A stretch of 64,000 bases of DNA from NCBI RefSeq assembly GCF_041228405.1, contig NZ_CP133888.1, forward strand, positions 2,914,001 through 2,978,000, in the 5' to 3' direction. Below, piece by piece: positions 8,561-16,845 of the stretch. The position numbers and the translations under genes are program-made. The stretch's first letter is position 1. The number at the start of each line of letters is the position of its first letter. The notes under the pieces were generated by a model that was not told the origin of the DNA, ran no database searches, and was given only the letters and a program-made list of their open reading frames with translations. This stretch comes from Salinilacustrithrix flava. Its GTDB lineage: Bacteria > Actinomycetota > Acidimicrobiia > Acidimicrobiales > Salinilacustritrichaceae.

Positions 8561-9499
8561 TCAGGTGATGCGGGGCAGGAGCCACCCGAGCGCGACCTGG
8601 GCCTGCGCCCGCTGGAAGGAGCGGATCGCGGGCAACCCGGCCGGGGCCGGATCCAGGGACTGGCGGACGAAGAACCCGGCGAGCGCGGCGAGCACCGCGA
8701 CCAGCGCGTCGGGGTCGACGTCGGCGAAGAGGTGGTGCGCCTCGATGACCGAGGCCGGGTCCGGGCCTCCGAGGCCCACCGAGGGCAGCAGCATGGCCAG
8801 GTCGACGAACGCAGCGCCGGTGCATGCCCAGGGCCAGTCGACGAGGACGACCTCGCCGGTCGGCGTGATGAGCAGGTTGTCGGCGCGCAGGTCGGTGTGG
8901 AGCAGGGTGTCGCCCGACGCGGCCACGGCCCACGGTTCCTCGAGGATGGCGAGGCGATCCACGGCCGCGACCACGTCCGGGCCGTACGAGGACGCATCCG
9001 CCTCACCGGCGGCCAGCTGGCGCCACCCCCGGAACGCCGCGCCGTAGCGGGCCTCGACGGTCTGCAACCCGGGGGCGGGCGTCGGGGTCGTGCGCTCGGC
9101 GAAGCGCTGGAGGGCGGGGAGCACGACGGCCAGCTGGTCGTGCGTCCACGGCTCCGCCGGCTGGACGCCCTCGACCTCCTCGAACACCAGGGCCACCCAG
9201 TGCCCGTCGTCCACGACGTGCAGCAGGCGGGGGACGGGCAGGTCGGACGGCAGCTGGGCGGCCACCTCGGCCTCCCGCCGGTGGATGCGGCAGGCATGCG
9301 GGTTCTGGTCGGGCGACACCGCCTTCACGAAGGCGCGGCGACCATCGCGCAGGGTGCAGCGGGCGGCGAGGCCGGGGGAGAAGCCGCCGGGCTGGTTGCG
9401 GGCATCGACGACCGCCGCGCCGAGGCGCGATTCGATGGCGCGCCGGACGTCGGGTCCGACGTCGTGCCACTCGATCCGCTGGCCGCCGCTGGCCTCCAT
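8561..9499 (-). CDS. Aminoglycoside phosphotransferase-fold kinase
   Basis: A 312-residue APH/choline-kinase-fold protein. It has the catalytic loop LLHTDLRADNLLI (Brenner's motif, Asp and Asn present) and the metal-binding VLVDWPWACTGAAFVDLA. A nucleotide-binding Lys is likely in RAFVKAVSPDQN. Such chromosomal proteins phosphorylate small molecules or are of unknown substrate; nothing links this one to antibiotic resistance. ATG 9499 gives MEASGGQRIEW. It lies 11 bp downstream of the SRPBCC gene, so the two are probably co-transcribed. Confidence 0.8.
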   Translation of the reverse strand: MEASGGQRIEWHDVGPDVRRAIESRLGAAVVDARNQPGGFSPGLAARCTLRDGRRAFVKAVSPDQNPHACRIHRREAEVAAQLPSDLPVPRLLHVVDDGHWVALVFEEVEGVQPAEPWTHDQLAVVLPALQRFAERTTPTPAPGLQTVEARYGAAFRGWRQLAAGEADASSYGPDVVAAVDRLAILEEPWAVAASGDTLLHTDLRADNLLITPTGEVVLVDWPWACTGAAFVDLAMLLPSVGLGGPDPASVIEAHHLFADVDPDALVAVLAALAGFFVRQSLDPAPAGLPAIRSFQRAQAQVALGWLLPRIT

Positions 9500-9510
9500 G
9501 GCCCGGGTGA

Positions 9511-9984
9511 TCAGCCCCGCACGTGGCCGGCGAGGCCGGCGAGCCCGTCGGAGATCACCTTGCGCAGCAGCGGTGCGGCGACCGGGCGGAGCAGCTTGCC
9601 ACCCACCGGGTCGATGCCCATGGTGTAGGTCACCGTGGAGGCCCGGTCGCCATCGGGGGTCACCCGGATGTCCTCGACCATCGAGCGCAGGCCGGGCCGG
9701 GTCGACCCGGTGACGGTGAACGCGAAGCGCCGCTCGGGCTCCCACGCCAGGAACTCCTCCTCGACCGCGGCGGCGCCGAGGTCCACGGTCCGGGTGCCAC
9801 CGACGGCGTCGGCGACCGAGCCGGGGGTGACGGCCACGAGGCGGGGGAACCACTCCGTCCAGCCGGCGTGGTCGGCGATCGCCTCCCACACGACCGCTGG
9901 CGGCTGGGCGATCCGTCGGCTCCGGGAGGCGCGCACCGGGGCGGTGTCGATCCACTCGAGCGGTTGGGGGGTGATCGGCGTCAT
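9511..9984 (-). CDS. SRPBCC (polyketide cyclase/dehydrase-like) protein
   Basis: A 157-residue START/Bet v1-like protein. The N-terminal beta strand and helix are typical (SRRIAQPPAVVWEAIADHAGWTEWFPRLV). The remainder shows the alternating strands of the fold (VEEEFLAWEPERRFAFTV) and ends with a long amphipathic helix (LRKVISDGLAGLAGHVRG). Such proteins bind hydrophobic ligands, often lipids or polyketides, in a central cavity. It is divergent from the acyl-AMP ligase (60 bp gap) and upstream of the phosphotransferase. A role with the acyl-AMP ligase is possible from context but not shown. Confidence 0.78.
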   Translation of the reverse strand: MTPITPQPLEWIDTAPVRASRSRRIAQPPAVVWEAIADHAGWTEWFPRLVAVTPGSVADAVGGTRTVDLGAAAVEEEFLAWEPERRFAFTVTGSTRPGLRSMVEDIRVTPDGDRASTVTYTMGIDPVGGKLLRPVAAPLLRKVISDGLAGLAGHVRG

Positions 9985-10044
9985 GGCCGGAGCCTCGCAC
10001 GGGCCGGCCGTTCTGCGAAACGGGGTAACGGGGACGGACGCGCG

Positions 10045-11757
10045 ATGGTCGAAGCCGACGTGCCCATGACTCCGCGCCGCTCCGGCGCCTCCCATGACAC
10101 CCTCGCCACCCGGGTCGCGGCCGGTGCCGCCCGAGGCCACGACGTCACCTTCGTGTCCGGCGACGTCCACGTCACGGTCCCGTGGTCCGACGTCCACGAC
10201 GAGGCGACGGCCATGGCCGCCGCCATGCAGCAGCGGGGGATCCGCCCCGGTGACCACGTGGCCCTGCTCGGACCGACGACCCGGTCGCTGGTCACCGGCA
10301 TCCAGGCGGTGTGGCTGGCCGGCGCCACCATCGTCGTGCTGCCGCTCCCGATGCGGATGGGCTCGCTCGACGAGTTCATCGCCCAGACCCGCCAGAGGAT
10401 CCTGGACGCCGACGTCTCCCTCGTCGTCGCCGATCCCGACCTCGCCGCCTTCATCACCCCCGAGCCGGGCGACCCGCCCCTCGTCGTCTTCGACGAGCTG
10501 GTGACGGACGCGCCGTTCGAGGCGCCCGTCCCGGACCCGGGTGCGAACGCCATCCTGCAGTTCACCAGCGGCTCCACGTCGGACCCGAAGGGCGTCGTGC
10601 TGCCGCACCGCGCCGTGTGCGCCAACCTCGACGCGATCGCCGAGGCCGCGGAGCTGGCCGTCGACGACGACGTGCTGGTGTCCTGGCTGCCGCTGTACCA
10701 CGACATGGGCCTGGTCGGGATCCTGTCCCTCGCGATGACCACCGGCACCCAGATGGTGCTCGGCGCCCCCCAGGACTTCCTCGCCTCGCCCGCCCGCTGG
10801 ATGCAGTGGATGTCCCGGTACGGCGGCACCGCCACGGCCGGGCCGAACTTCTCCTACGTGCTCGCCACCCGGGCGCTGCGCCGCGCCGCCCGCGAGGGCG
10901 AGCAGCTCGACCTGTCGACGCTGCGCGTCGTGCTGAACGGCGCGGAACCCATCGACCCGCGCACGGTGGAGGACTTCCTCGACGCCGGGGCACCCTTCGG
11001 CATGCCGCGCGGGTCCGCGTTCCCCGCGTTCGGGATGGCCGAGGTCGCCATCGCCGGCACCTTCCCGCCCCCGGGCCGGGGCCTCGTCGTCGACACCGTC
11101 GACCGTCGGGTGCTCGAGACCGAGCGGTACGCCGCGCCGGCCGATCCCGGCGCCGACAACGCCCGCGGCTTCGCCCTGCTGGGGCGTGCCGTCCCTGGGC
11201 TGGAGATCCGCATCGTGGGCACGGACGACGGCCGGGAGCTGCACGAGCGCGAGGTCGGCGAGCTGGAGATCCGGGGCACCTCGGTGTGCGCCGGCTACTA
11301 CGGGCGTCCCGAGCTGAACGACGAGCTGTTCCACGACGGCTGGCTGCGCACCGGCGACCTCGGCTACCTCGTCGACGGCGAGCTGGTGCTCTGCGGTCGC
11401 ATCAAGGACGTCATCATCGTCGCGGGGCGCAACGTGTTCCCCGAGGACGTCGAGCGAGCCTGCAACGACGTCGACGGGGTGCGGGCCGGCAACGTCATCG
11501 CCTTCGGCGTGGAGACCGCCAAGGGCAAGGAGGGCATGGTCGTGGTCGCCGAGGCCCGCCCGCCCGAGGGCAGCACGGACCTGTCGCCGGTGCGGGCTGA
11601 CGTGCAGCACCGGGTGCAGGCGGTCGCCGGGATCCCGGCCAAGGACGTCGTGCTCGTCGCGCCGGGCACCCTGCCCAAGACCAGCAGCGGCAAGCTCCAG
11701 CGCGCCCTGTGCCGGGCCCGCTACCTCGACGGCCAGCTCGAGCTGGTCCACGTCTGA
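10045..11757 (+). CDS. Fatty acyl-AMP ligase / acyl-CoA synthetase-like adenylating enzyme
   Basis: An ANL-superfamily enzyme of 570 residues that activates a carboxylic acid as its acyl-adenylate. The P-loop-like LQFTSGSTSDPKGVVLPH is clear. A5-type motifs appear in FPAFGMAEVAIAG (in place of YGxTE), then LRTGDLGYLVDGELVLCGRIKD and the C-terminal catalytic Lys region LPKTSSGKLQRA. The SWLPLYHDMGLVG signature and the FGMAE version of A5 are characteristic of fatty acyl-AMP ligases, which feed polyketide or lipid assembly. No carrier protein or PKS is adjacent. ATG 10045 was used; ATG 10066 is an alternative. Confidence 0.85.
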   Translation: MVEADVPMTPRRSGASHDTLATRVAAGAARGHDVTFVSGDVHVTVPWSDVHDEATAMAAAMQQRGIRPGDHVALLGPTTRSLVTGIQAVWLAGATIVVLPLPMRMGSLDEFIAQTRQRILDADVSLVVADPDLAAFITPEPGDPPLVVFDELVTDAPFEAPVPDPGANAILQFTSGSTSDPKGVVLPHRAVCANLDAIAEAAELAVDDDVLVSWLPLYHDMGLVGILSLAMTTGTQMVLGAPQDFLASPARWMQWMSRYGGTATAGPNFSYVLATRALRRAAREGEQLDLSTLRVVLNGAEPIDPRTVEDFLDAGAPFGMPRGSAFPAFGMAEVAIAGTFPPPGRGLVVDTVDRRVLETERYAAPADPGADNARGFALLGRAVPGLEIRIVGTDDGRELHEREVGELEIRGTSVCAGYYGRPELNDELFHDGWLRTGDLGYLVDGELVLCGRIKDVIIVAGRNVFPEDVERACNDVDGVRAGNVIAFGVETAKGKEGMVVVAEARPPEGSTDLSPVRADVQHRVQAVAGIPAKDVVLVAPGTLPKTSSGKLQRALCRARYLDGQLELVHV

Positions 11758-11807
11758 GCGCACCGGGGTCGGACCCCGCCGAATCCGGAATCCGGGCGGT
11801 GCAGGGC

Positions 11808-11813
11808 TAGCGT
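11808..11813 (+). promoter_or_regulatory. Putative -10 of the 11.8 kb envelope locus
   Basis: TAGCGT lies 7 nt before ATG 11821, with no Shine-Dalgarno. It probably drives the three-gene locus up to 14879. Confidence 0.45.
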
Positions 11814-11820
11814 CGTGTCC

Positions 11821-12375
11821 ATGAGCCCCCGTGGCGTCGCGATCTCGATGCTGGCCGTGTCCGGCGTCGCCGTCGGCCACATCGTGGGCTACGGGGTCGC
11901 ACACCCGCAGGCCGCGGCGCGGGAGGCCGCCCTCGGCGGTCACGCCTACCTCCCCGCGGCCGCAACGGTGGCCATCCCCCTCGGCGTCGTCGCCGCGCTC
12001 GCGTGGGCGATCCGCACGAGCCGCCAGCTCGGCCTCGCCGGCGCCATCCCGTTCCGGACGCTCGCCCTCGCCCAGCTCGGCGTCTTCGCCGTCCAGGAGG
12101 TCGGCGAGCGCGTCGCGGTCGGCGACGCCGCGTCCGGTGTCCTCACCGAGCGGGGCGTGTGGTTCGGGCTCCTGGCGCAGGTGGCGGTCGCCTACCTCAT
12201 CACCCGGTCGATCGACGCCGTCCGTCGGGTGGTGCGACTCCTCACGGGTGGAGGTCGGGTCCTGCGCGACCTGGTCTGCCCTCCTGTCTCCATCGTCCCC
12301 GTGGTCGTGCGCGTCCAGCGTGCGGTGGCGGTCTCGGTCGGGCTCCGCGCCCCGCCGGTGGTCGGCGCGCGCTGA
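11821..12375 (+). CDS. Small polytopic membrane protein, unknown
   Basis: A 184-residue hydrophobic protein with about four membrane segments: near residues 7-28 (ISMLAVSGVAVGHIVGYGVA), 45-62, 80-98 and 115-132. It ends in a basic tail (RAPPVVGAR). A His-Gly pair (GHIVGYGVAH) in the first segment could bind a ligand. I do not recognise a family. It is the first gene of a same-strand set with a His-rich lipoprotein (63 bp downstream) and a large membrane protein, suggesting a shared envelope function. ATG 11821 is preferred to GTG 11815 because it stands 7 nt after a TAGCGT -10. Confidence 0.6.
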   Translation: MSPRGVAISMLAVSGVAVGHIVGYGVAHPQAAAREAALGGHAYLPAAATVAIPLGVVAALAWAIRTSRQLGLAGAIPFRTLALAQLGVFAVQEVGERVAVGDAASGVLTERGVWFGLLAQVAVAYLITRSIDAVRRVVRLLTGGGRVLRDLVCPPVSIVPVVVRVQRAVAVSVGLRAPPVVGAR

Positions 12376-12438
12376 CCCCGGGGCCGGCATCGGCCGGTCC
12401 GACCGACCACAGACGAACCACCACGAGGAGACCACACC

Positions 12439-13566
12439 ATGGGACGACCCACGTTCCGCCGCGCGGCCGCGGTCCTCGCCGCCGCGCTGCTCGTCGCCGC
12501 CTGCGGCGACGACGACACGACCACCACGACCGCTGACGGCGCCGTCGCCGAACAGGGCGAGATGGCCGATGGCGGCCACAGCCACGGCGAGGGCATCGAG
12601 GTCGGCGATGCCGACGAGATCCCCACCGTCGCGATCACCGCCACCCCGGACGCCAAGTCGGGCATCAACCTGCAGGTGCAGACCACCGGCATCACCTTCG
12701 CCCCCGAGCACGCATCGTCCGAGCACGTCCTCGGCGAGGGCCACGCCCACGTGTACGTCGACGGCGAGAAGTACGGCCGCCTCTACGGCGAGTGGATGCA
12801 CCTCGACGTCGAGGCGGGCGAGCACGAGATCCGCGTCGACCTCAACGCCAACGACCACTCGCCGCTGCTCGTCGACGGCGAGCCCGTCGACGACGTCGTG
12901 ACCGTCGAGGCCCCGGAGCCGCCCAGCGGCCACGGCCACGCCGAGGGCTTCGAGGCCGACGCGCCCCACCCGACGGTGGCGCTCACCGTGACGGAGGACC
13001 CGAAGTCGGGTTGGAACGTGCACGTCGAGACCACCGACTACACCTTCGCCCCCGAGAAGGCCTCGACCATGGAGACGACGTCGGGGGAGGGTCACGCCCA
13101 CCTCTACGTCGACGGCCGCAAGATCGCCCGGATGTACGGCGAGTGGCTCCACGTCGACGAGGACCTCGCACCCGGGGACCACGAGTTCCGGGTCGAGCTG
13201 TCGGCGAACGACCACTCGCCCTACCTGGCCGACGGTGCACCCATCGAGGCGGTCCAGACCGTGACGGTGGAGGGTGTGCCCGAGGACGCGCCGTCGGCCG
13301 ACGACGCCGACCAGGTGATCGAGGTGGAGATCGCCAATGACTCCGTCGACAACGGCGGCCGCCACGAGGTCTCCGTCGGCGACACCGTGGCGCTGGTGAT
13401 CACCAGCGACGTGGACGACGACATCCACGTGCACGGCTACGACCTCTACGCCGACATCGGTCCGTCCGGCCCGGCCACCGTCCTGGTGGAGGCCACGATG
13501 CCCGGGGTCTGGGAGGTCGAGCTGCACGACAGCGGCCTGTTCCTGCTGGAGCTGGCGGTCTCGTGA
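12439..13566 (+). CDS. Lipoprotein with twin His-rich repeats and a cupredoxin-like C-terminal domain
   Basis: A 375-residue predicted lipoprotein. It has a signal peptide with lipobox LVAAC (Cys22), then a low-complexity Asp/Thr and His-rich linker (DGGHSHGEG). Two homologous modules of about 95 residues follow. Each has a (V/I)TFAPE or YTFAPE strand, GEGHAHxYVDG, YGEWxHxD, GxHExRV and ANDHSP. The last 90 residues (EVSVGDTVALVITSDVDDD, IHVHGYDLY, then VLVEATMPGVWEVELHDSG) look like a cupredoxin/EfeO-type sandwich, though no clear type-1 copper Cys is present. The repeated His-x-His and His pairs suggest metal binding. A Shine-Dalgarno (CGAGGAGA) precedes ATG. It overlaps the next gene by 4 bp. 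Confidence 0.75.
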   Translation: MGRPTFRRAAAVLAAALLVAACGDDDTTTTTADGAVAEQGEMADGGHSHGEGIEVGDADEIPTVAITATPDAKSGINLQVQTTGITFAPEHASSEHVLGEGHAHVYVDGEKYGRLYGEWMHLDVEAGEHEIRVDLNANDHSPLLVDGEPVDDVVTVEAPEPPSGHGHAEGFEADAPHPTVALTVTEDPKSGWNVHVETTDYTFAPEKASTMETTSGEGHAHLYVDGRKIARMYGEWLHVDEDLAPGDHEFRVELSANDHSPYLADGAPIEAVQTVTVEGVPEDAPSADDADQVIEVEIANDSVDNGGRHEVSVGDTVALVITSDVDDDIHVHGYDLYADIGPSGPATVLVEATMPGVWEVELHDSGLFLLELAVS

Positions 13567-14879
13567 TCCTCGCCCACGGGGTCGGCAGCCGTGCCGACCT
13601 GCCGGTCGAGCCGTGGCTGTTCGCGTACTCGGCCGCCTTCGCCCTGCTCATCTCCTTCGCCGCGCTGCGGCTGCTGTGGCCCCGGCCGCGGCTGGCGGAC
13701 GCCGCGGCCGGCACCGCGGCGCCGGCCGCGCTGGGGACGGTGGCGTCGGTGCTCGGCACCGTCGTCCAGGCTCTGGCGCTCGTGCTGTTCGGCGTGACGC
13801 TGCTGGCGGCGTGGTTCGGCGAGGACGCGGTCTCGGCCAACCTCGCGCCCACCGCGCTGTACATCGCGCTGTGGATCGGCATGCAGGTCGCGAGCGCGGT
13901 GCTCGGGGACGTGTGGCGACGGATCAACCCGCTGTGGACGGTGGCGTCCGCGCTCGATCGCGTCCGGGGGCGGGACCCGGAGACGTCGACGGCGACCGGC
14001 TGGTGGGCGTCGAACTGGCCGGCGGCCCTGGGGCTGCTCGCCTTCCACTGGCTCGAGCTCGCCTACTTCGAACCGGCCTCCCTCACGGCCGTGGCGGCGT
14101 TCATCAGCGCCTACACGATCGTCGTCCTGGTGGCGGCGAGCCGGTTCGGTGCCGGTTGGGTGCGCACCGGGGACGGCTTCGCCGTGCTGTTCGGCCTCCT
14201 CGGTGCGCTCTCGCCGCTGCACCGCGACGACGGCGGCCGCCTGCGCCTGCGGGTCCCGGGCGCCGGTCTGGCTGCCGTCGAGCTGCGGCGCGGCAGCCTC
14301 GGCGTGGTCCTCGTGGTCCTCGGCGGAACGACCTTCGACGGCGTCACCCGCACCCAGTGGTGGAGCGACCTGGTCGGCGGTCGGCGCGAGTGGGACCTGA
14401 CCGCGGTCAACACCGTCGGCCTGCTGCTGACGATCGCCACGGTGGCGATGGCCTACCTCGTCGCCATCCGGGTGCTCGGCGCGCTGGCCCGAGACGACAC
14501 CGACCTCATGGAGCAGGCCCGACGCTGGGGTCCGTCGCTGATCCCGATCGTGCTCGGCTACTCGATCGCGCACTACTTCTCGTTGCTGGTGTTCGAGGGG
14601 CAGAGCTTCCTCGCCCTCCTGTCGGACCCCCTCGGCTCCGGGCGGGACCTGTTCGGCACCGCGGAGAACACGATCGACTTCACCGTGGTCACGGCCGACC
14701 AGATCGCCTACACCCAGGTGGCGGCGATCGTCATCGGCCACATCGCCGGCGTGATCGCCGCCCACGACAAGGCGGTGGAGCGCTACCCCCACCGCACCGC
14801 CGTGTTGAGCCAGTACCCGCTGCTGGCCGTGATGGTGGCCTACACCGTCTCCGGCCTGCTGCTCCTGCTCAACGCGTGA
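13563..14879 (+). CDS. Large polytopic membrane protein (FedB/fenitrothion hydrolase-like annotation group)
   Basis: A 438-residue integral membrane protein with roughly ten hydrophobic segments. It starts MILAHGVGSRADLPVEPWLF; from memory this opening resembles actinobacterial proteins labelled 'fenitrothion hydrolase', a name of doubtful meaning here. Charged and His residues inside the membrane part are notable (LLAFHWLELAYFEP, YSIAHYFSLLVFEG and VIGHIAGVIAAHDKAVER). GTG 13563 overlaps the lipoprotein stop (GTGA), so the two are translationally coupled and probably work together at the membrane. The physiological substrate is unknown; metal handling or a lipid/gas reaction is conceivable from the His-rich partner. 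Confidence 0.6.
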   Translation: MILAHGVGSRADLPVEPWLFAYSAAFALLISFAALRLLWPRPRLADAAAGTAAPAALGTVASVLGTVVQALALVLFGVTLLAAWFGEDAVSANLAPTALYIALWIGMQVASAVLGDVWRRINPLWTVASALDRVRGRDPETSTATGWWASNWPAALGLLAFHWLELAYFEPASLTAVAAFISAYTIVVLVAASRFGAGWVRTGDGFAVLFGLLGALSPLHRDDGGRLRLRVPGAGLAAVELRRGSLGVVLVVLGGTTFDGVTRTQWWSDLVGGRREWDLTAVNTVGLLLTIATVAMAYLVAIRVLGALARDDTDLMEQARRWGPSLIPIVLGYSIAHYFSLLVFEGQSFLALLSDPLGSGRDLFGTAENTIDFTVVTADQIAYTQVAAIVIGHIAGVIAAHDKAVERYPHRTAVLSQYPLLAVMVAYTVSGLLLLLNA

Positions 14880-14905
14880 GGCTCCTGGCAGCGACTGCGG
14901 AACGA

Positions 14906-15913
14906 TCAGCCGCGCATGTCCTCGAGCACCCGCTGCCAGCGATCCCGGTTGCCGGCGTAGGGGGCGTAGAAGCTGAGCCGGGAGATGACGTCGCCGTAGC
15001 GGCGCTGGAGCTCGGGGCCGATCTCCTCGGGCTCGCCCACGACCGCGAACGTCGACAGGATCTCGTCGTCGATGAGCGTGCCCATCTCCTCCCACTTGCC
15101 CTCCTTGGACATGCGGTTGAGATCGGTCTGGAGCTCGCCCCAGCCGTGGCACTCGAGGACGGGGCGGTACGCCGGCGTCGAGCCGTAGAAGGCGATCTGG
15201 CGCCGGGTGCCGACCTTGGCCGCCTCCAGCTCCTCCTCGGTGTTGCCGGTGACCACGAAGCTCGGGCCGCAGATCTCGAAGCCCTCGAGGGTCTTGCCGG
15301 CCTTCTGGCGCCCGGCCTCGAGCGCCGGCAGGGTCACCTCGCGGAGGTACTTCTCGGTCGTGAAGCCGTGGCAGAAGAACCCGTCGCAGACCTCGCCGGC
15401 GACCTCGGTCATCAGCGGGCCGACGCCGGCGAGGAACACCCGGGGGTGGCCGTACTCGTGGGGGCCCGGGTTGAAGAACGGGGTCATCAGGGTGTGGGTG
15501 TAGAAGTCGCCCTTGAAGTCGAGCTTCGCCCCGGTCATCCAGCTGTCCCAGATGGCGTGCATGGCCAGCACCATCTCCCGCATGCGGGCGGCGGGCTTGG
15601 ACCACTCCATGGAGAAGCGCTTGGTGATGTGGGGCTTGATCTGGCTGCCCAGGCCGAGGATGAAGCGGCCCTTCGAGTACTGGGTCAGGTCGTAGGCCGT
15701 GTTGGCCAGGGTCATGGGCGAGCGGGCGAAGGCCACGGCGATGGAGGTGCCGATCTCGATGCGCTCGGTGTGCTCGGTGGCCAGGACCAGCGGCAGGAAC
15801 GGGTCCCGTGAGGTCTCCGGCACCCAGATGCCGTCGTAGCCGAAGTCCTCGGCCTCCTTCGCCTGCTCGCCAGCCGCCGTGAGGTCGAGGCCGATGCCCC
15901 CGTCGATCTTCAT
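14906..15913 (-). CDS. LLM-class (F420-type) oxidoreductase
   Basis: A 335-residue luciferase-like TIM-barrel oxidoreductase. The start MKIDGGIGLDL, the GYDGIWVPETSRDPFLPLVLA stretch and IEIGTSIAVAFARSP are typical of F420-dependent members. RFILGLGSQIKPHITKRF, the HPRVFLAGVGP motif and the C-terminal YGDVISRLSFYAPY support this. It closely follows the pattern of the TIGR03617-like group common in Actinobacteria. Cofactor use is inferred from family membership and the substrate is unknown. It is preceded by a strong sigma-70-like promoter overlapping a palindrome at 15937-15946, so it is likely repressor controlled. Confidence 0.9.
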   Translation of the reverse strand: MKIDGGIGLDLTAAGEQAKEAEDFGYDGIWVPETSRDPFLPLVLATEHTERIEIGTSIAVAFARSPMTLANTAYDLTQYSKGRFILGLGSQIKPHITKRFSMEWSKPAARMREMVLAMHAIWDSWMTGAKLDFKGDFYTHTLMTPFFNPGPHEYGHPRVFLAGVGPLMTEVAGEVCDGFFCHGFTTEKYLREVTLPALEAGRQKAGKTLEGFEICGPSFVVTGNTEEELEAAKVGTRRQIAFYGSTPAYRPVLECHGWGELQTDLNRMSKEGKWEEMGTLIDDEILSTFAVVGEPEEIGPELQRRYGDVISRLSFYAPYAGNRDRWQRVLEDMRG

Positions 15914-15919
15914 GACCGG

Positions 15920-15947
15920 ATCATACGTTTCTTGACTGACCGGTCAA
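15920..15947 (-). promoter_or_regulatory. Promoter with overlapping TetR-type operator upstream of LLM gene
   Basis: On the minus strand TTGACC (-35, 15942-15947), a 16-bp spacer and TATGAT (-10, 15920-15925) stand 6 nt before ATG 15913. The perfect palindrome TGACCGGTCA (15937-15946) overlaps the -35 and extends with TTGAC on the far side. That is the usual form of operators for TetR-family repressors in Actinobacteria. No tetR gene is adjacent. Confidence 0.7.
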
Positions 15948-15958
15948 GTTCGGTGGCC

Positions 15959-16840
15959 TCAGTCTCCCTGCTCCCGGAGGAAGCGCTGCAGCTCCTCGGC
16001 CAGCTCGTCGCCGGAGGGGAGCTCCCCGCCGCCGAGGGAGGGCTCGTCACCGGCCATCGCCTCGAGGGACTCGTCGTAGGCCTCCTCGAGCTGACGGATC
16101 ATCGCGACGTGCTGAGGGTTGGACTCGACGAGCTCGTCGATGCGGGTGCGCATCGCGCCGATCTCGGTGTCGAGGTCCTCGGTGCCGAAGTCGGTGCCGG
16201 CCACCAGGTTGAGGCCCTCGATGAGGCGTGCGGCCGCCGCCGGGTAGCGCATCGCCGCCACGTAGTGCGGCACCTGGGCCCACACGCCGACGGCGGGCAG
16301 CCCGATGCCGGCGAAGCGCTGCTCGAGCACCGCCTCGATGCCGGCGGGGACGTCGACGGTGCCCCGCACGAGGCCGACCTGGGCGGCGAGGTCGTCGGTG
16401 GAGGCGGTGGCGGAGAGCTGGACGGGCCGCGTGTGGGGCGCGGCGGCCGGGTACGCGCCGAGGCCGACCTGCATCCGGCACCCCAGCTCCACGGCGAGCG
16501 CCAGCACCGAGTCGGCGAAGGCGTTCCAGGCGTGGTCGGGCTCGACGCCGGTGAGCAGCAGCACGTCGGTCCCGTTCGGTGCCACCGTGGCGTGCAGCTC
16601 GGTGGCCGACCAGGTCAGCCCGGTGTTGACCCCGTCCACGAGGTGCAGGATCGGGCGCCGGGCCCGGAAGTCGAGCAGGGCATCGGCGTCGAAGGTCGCC
16701 ACGTGGGTGGACTCGCCCTGGGCGACGATGGACTCGACCGCCCGTGCCGCCGCCCCGCCGGCGTCGATCCAGCCGTCGAGCGCGACGAGCAGGATCGGTG
16801 CGTCCACGTCGGGACGGTGGTGGAGCTCGTACAGGGACAC
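15959..16840 (-). CDS. PAC2 family protein
   Basis: A 293-residue member of the PAC2 (proteasome assembly chaperone 2-like) family. It shows ILLVALDGWIDAGGAAARA near the N-terminus, THVATFDADALLDFRARRP, and LHATVAPNGTDVLLLTGVEPDHAWNAFADS. The GLPAVGVWAQVPHYVAAMRYPAAAA-type stretch follows around residues 170-200. The acidic C-terminal tail is normal for actinobacterial members, whose function is unproven although the bacterial proteasome or prokaryotic ubiquitin-like systems are suspected partners. GTG start at 16840. It sits 5 bp after the phosphotransferase stop on the same strand and is likely co-transcribed with it. Confidence 0.87.
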   Translation of the reverse strand: MSLYELHHRPDVDAPILLVALDGWIDAGGAAARAVESIVAQGESTHVATFDADALLDFRARRPILHLVDGVNTGLTWSATELHATVAPNGTDVLLLTGVEPDHAWNAFADSVLALAVELGCRMQVGLGAYPAAAPHTRPVQLSATASTDDLAAQVGLVRGTVDVPAGIEAVLEQRFAGIGLPAVGVWAQVPHYVAAMRYPAAAARLIEGLNLVAGTDFGTEDLDTEIGAMRTRIDELVESNPQHVAMIRQLEEAYDESLEAMAGDEPSLGGGELPSGDELAEELQRFLREQGD

Positions 16841-16845
16841 TGCGA

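Noticed and set aside
8561..9499. Antibiotic-resistance aminoglycoside phosphotransferase
   Set aside because: Only the fold and generic motifs match. Three such kinases occur in this window, all in housekeeping contexts.
9511..13527. Antisense open frame of over 1300 codons
   Set aside because: It covers a real SRPBCC gene only in its last 157 codons. The rest is antisense to well-supported genes and is low-complexity His/Gly/Asp/Val-rich, a GC-bias shadow.
13563..14879. Fenitrothion hydrolase as a functional call
   Set aside because: The resemblance is to an annotation label. No hydrolase motif is visible, so the substrate was not adopted.
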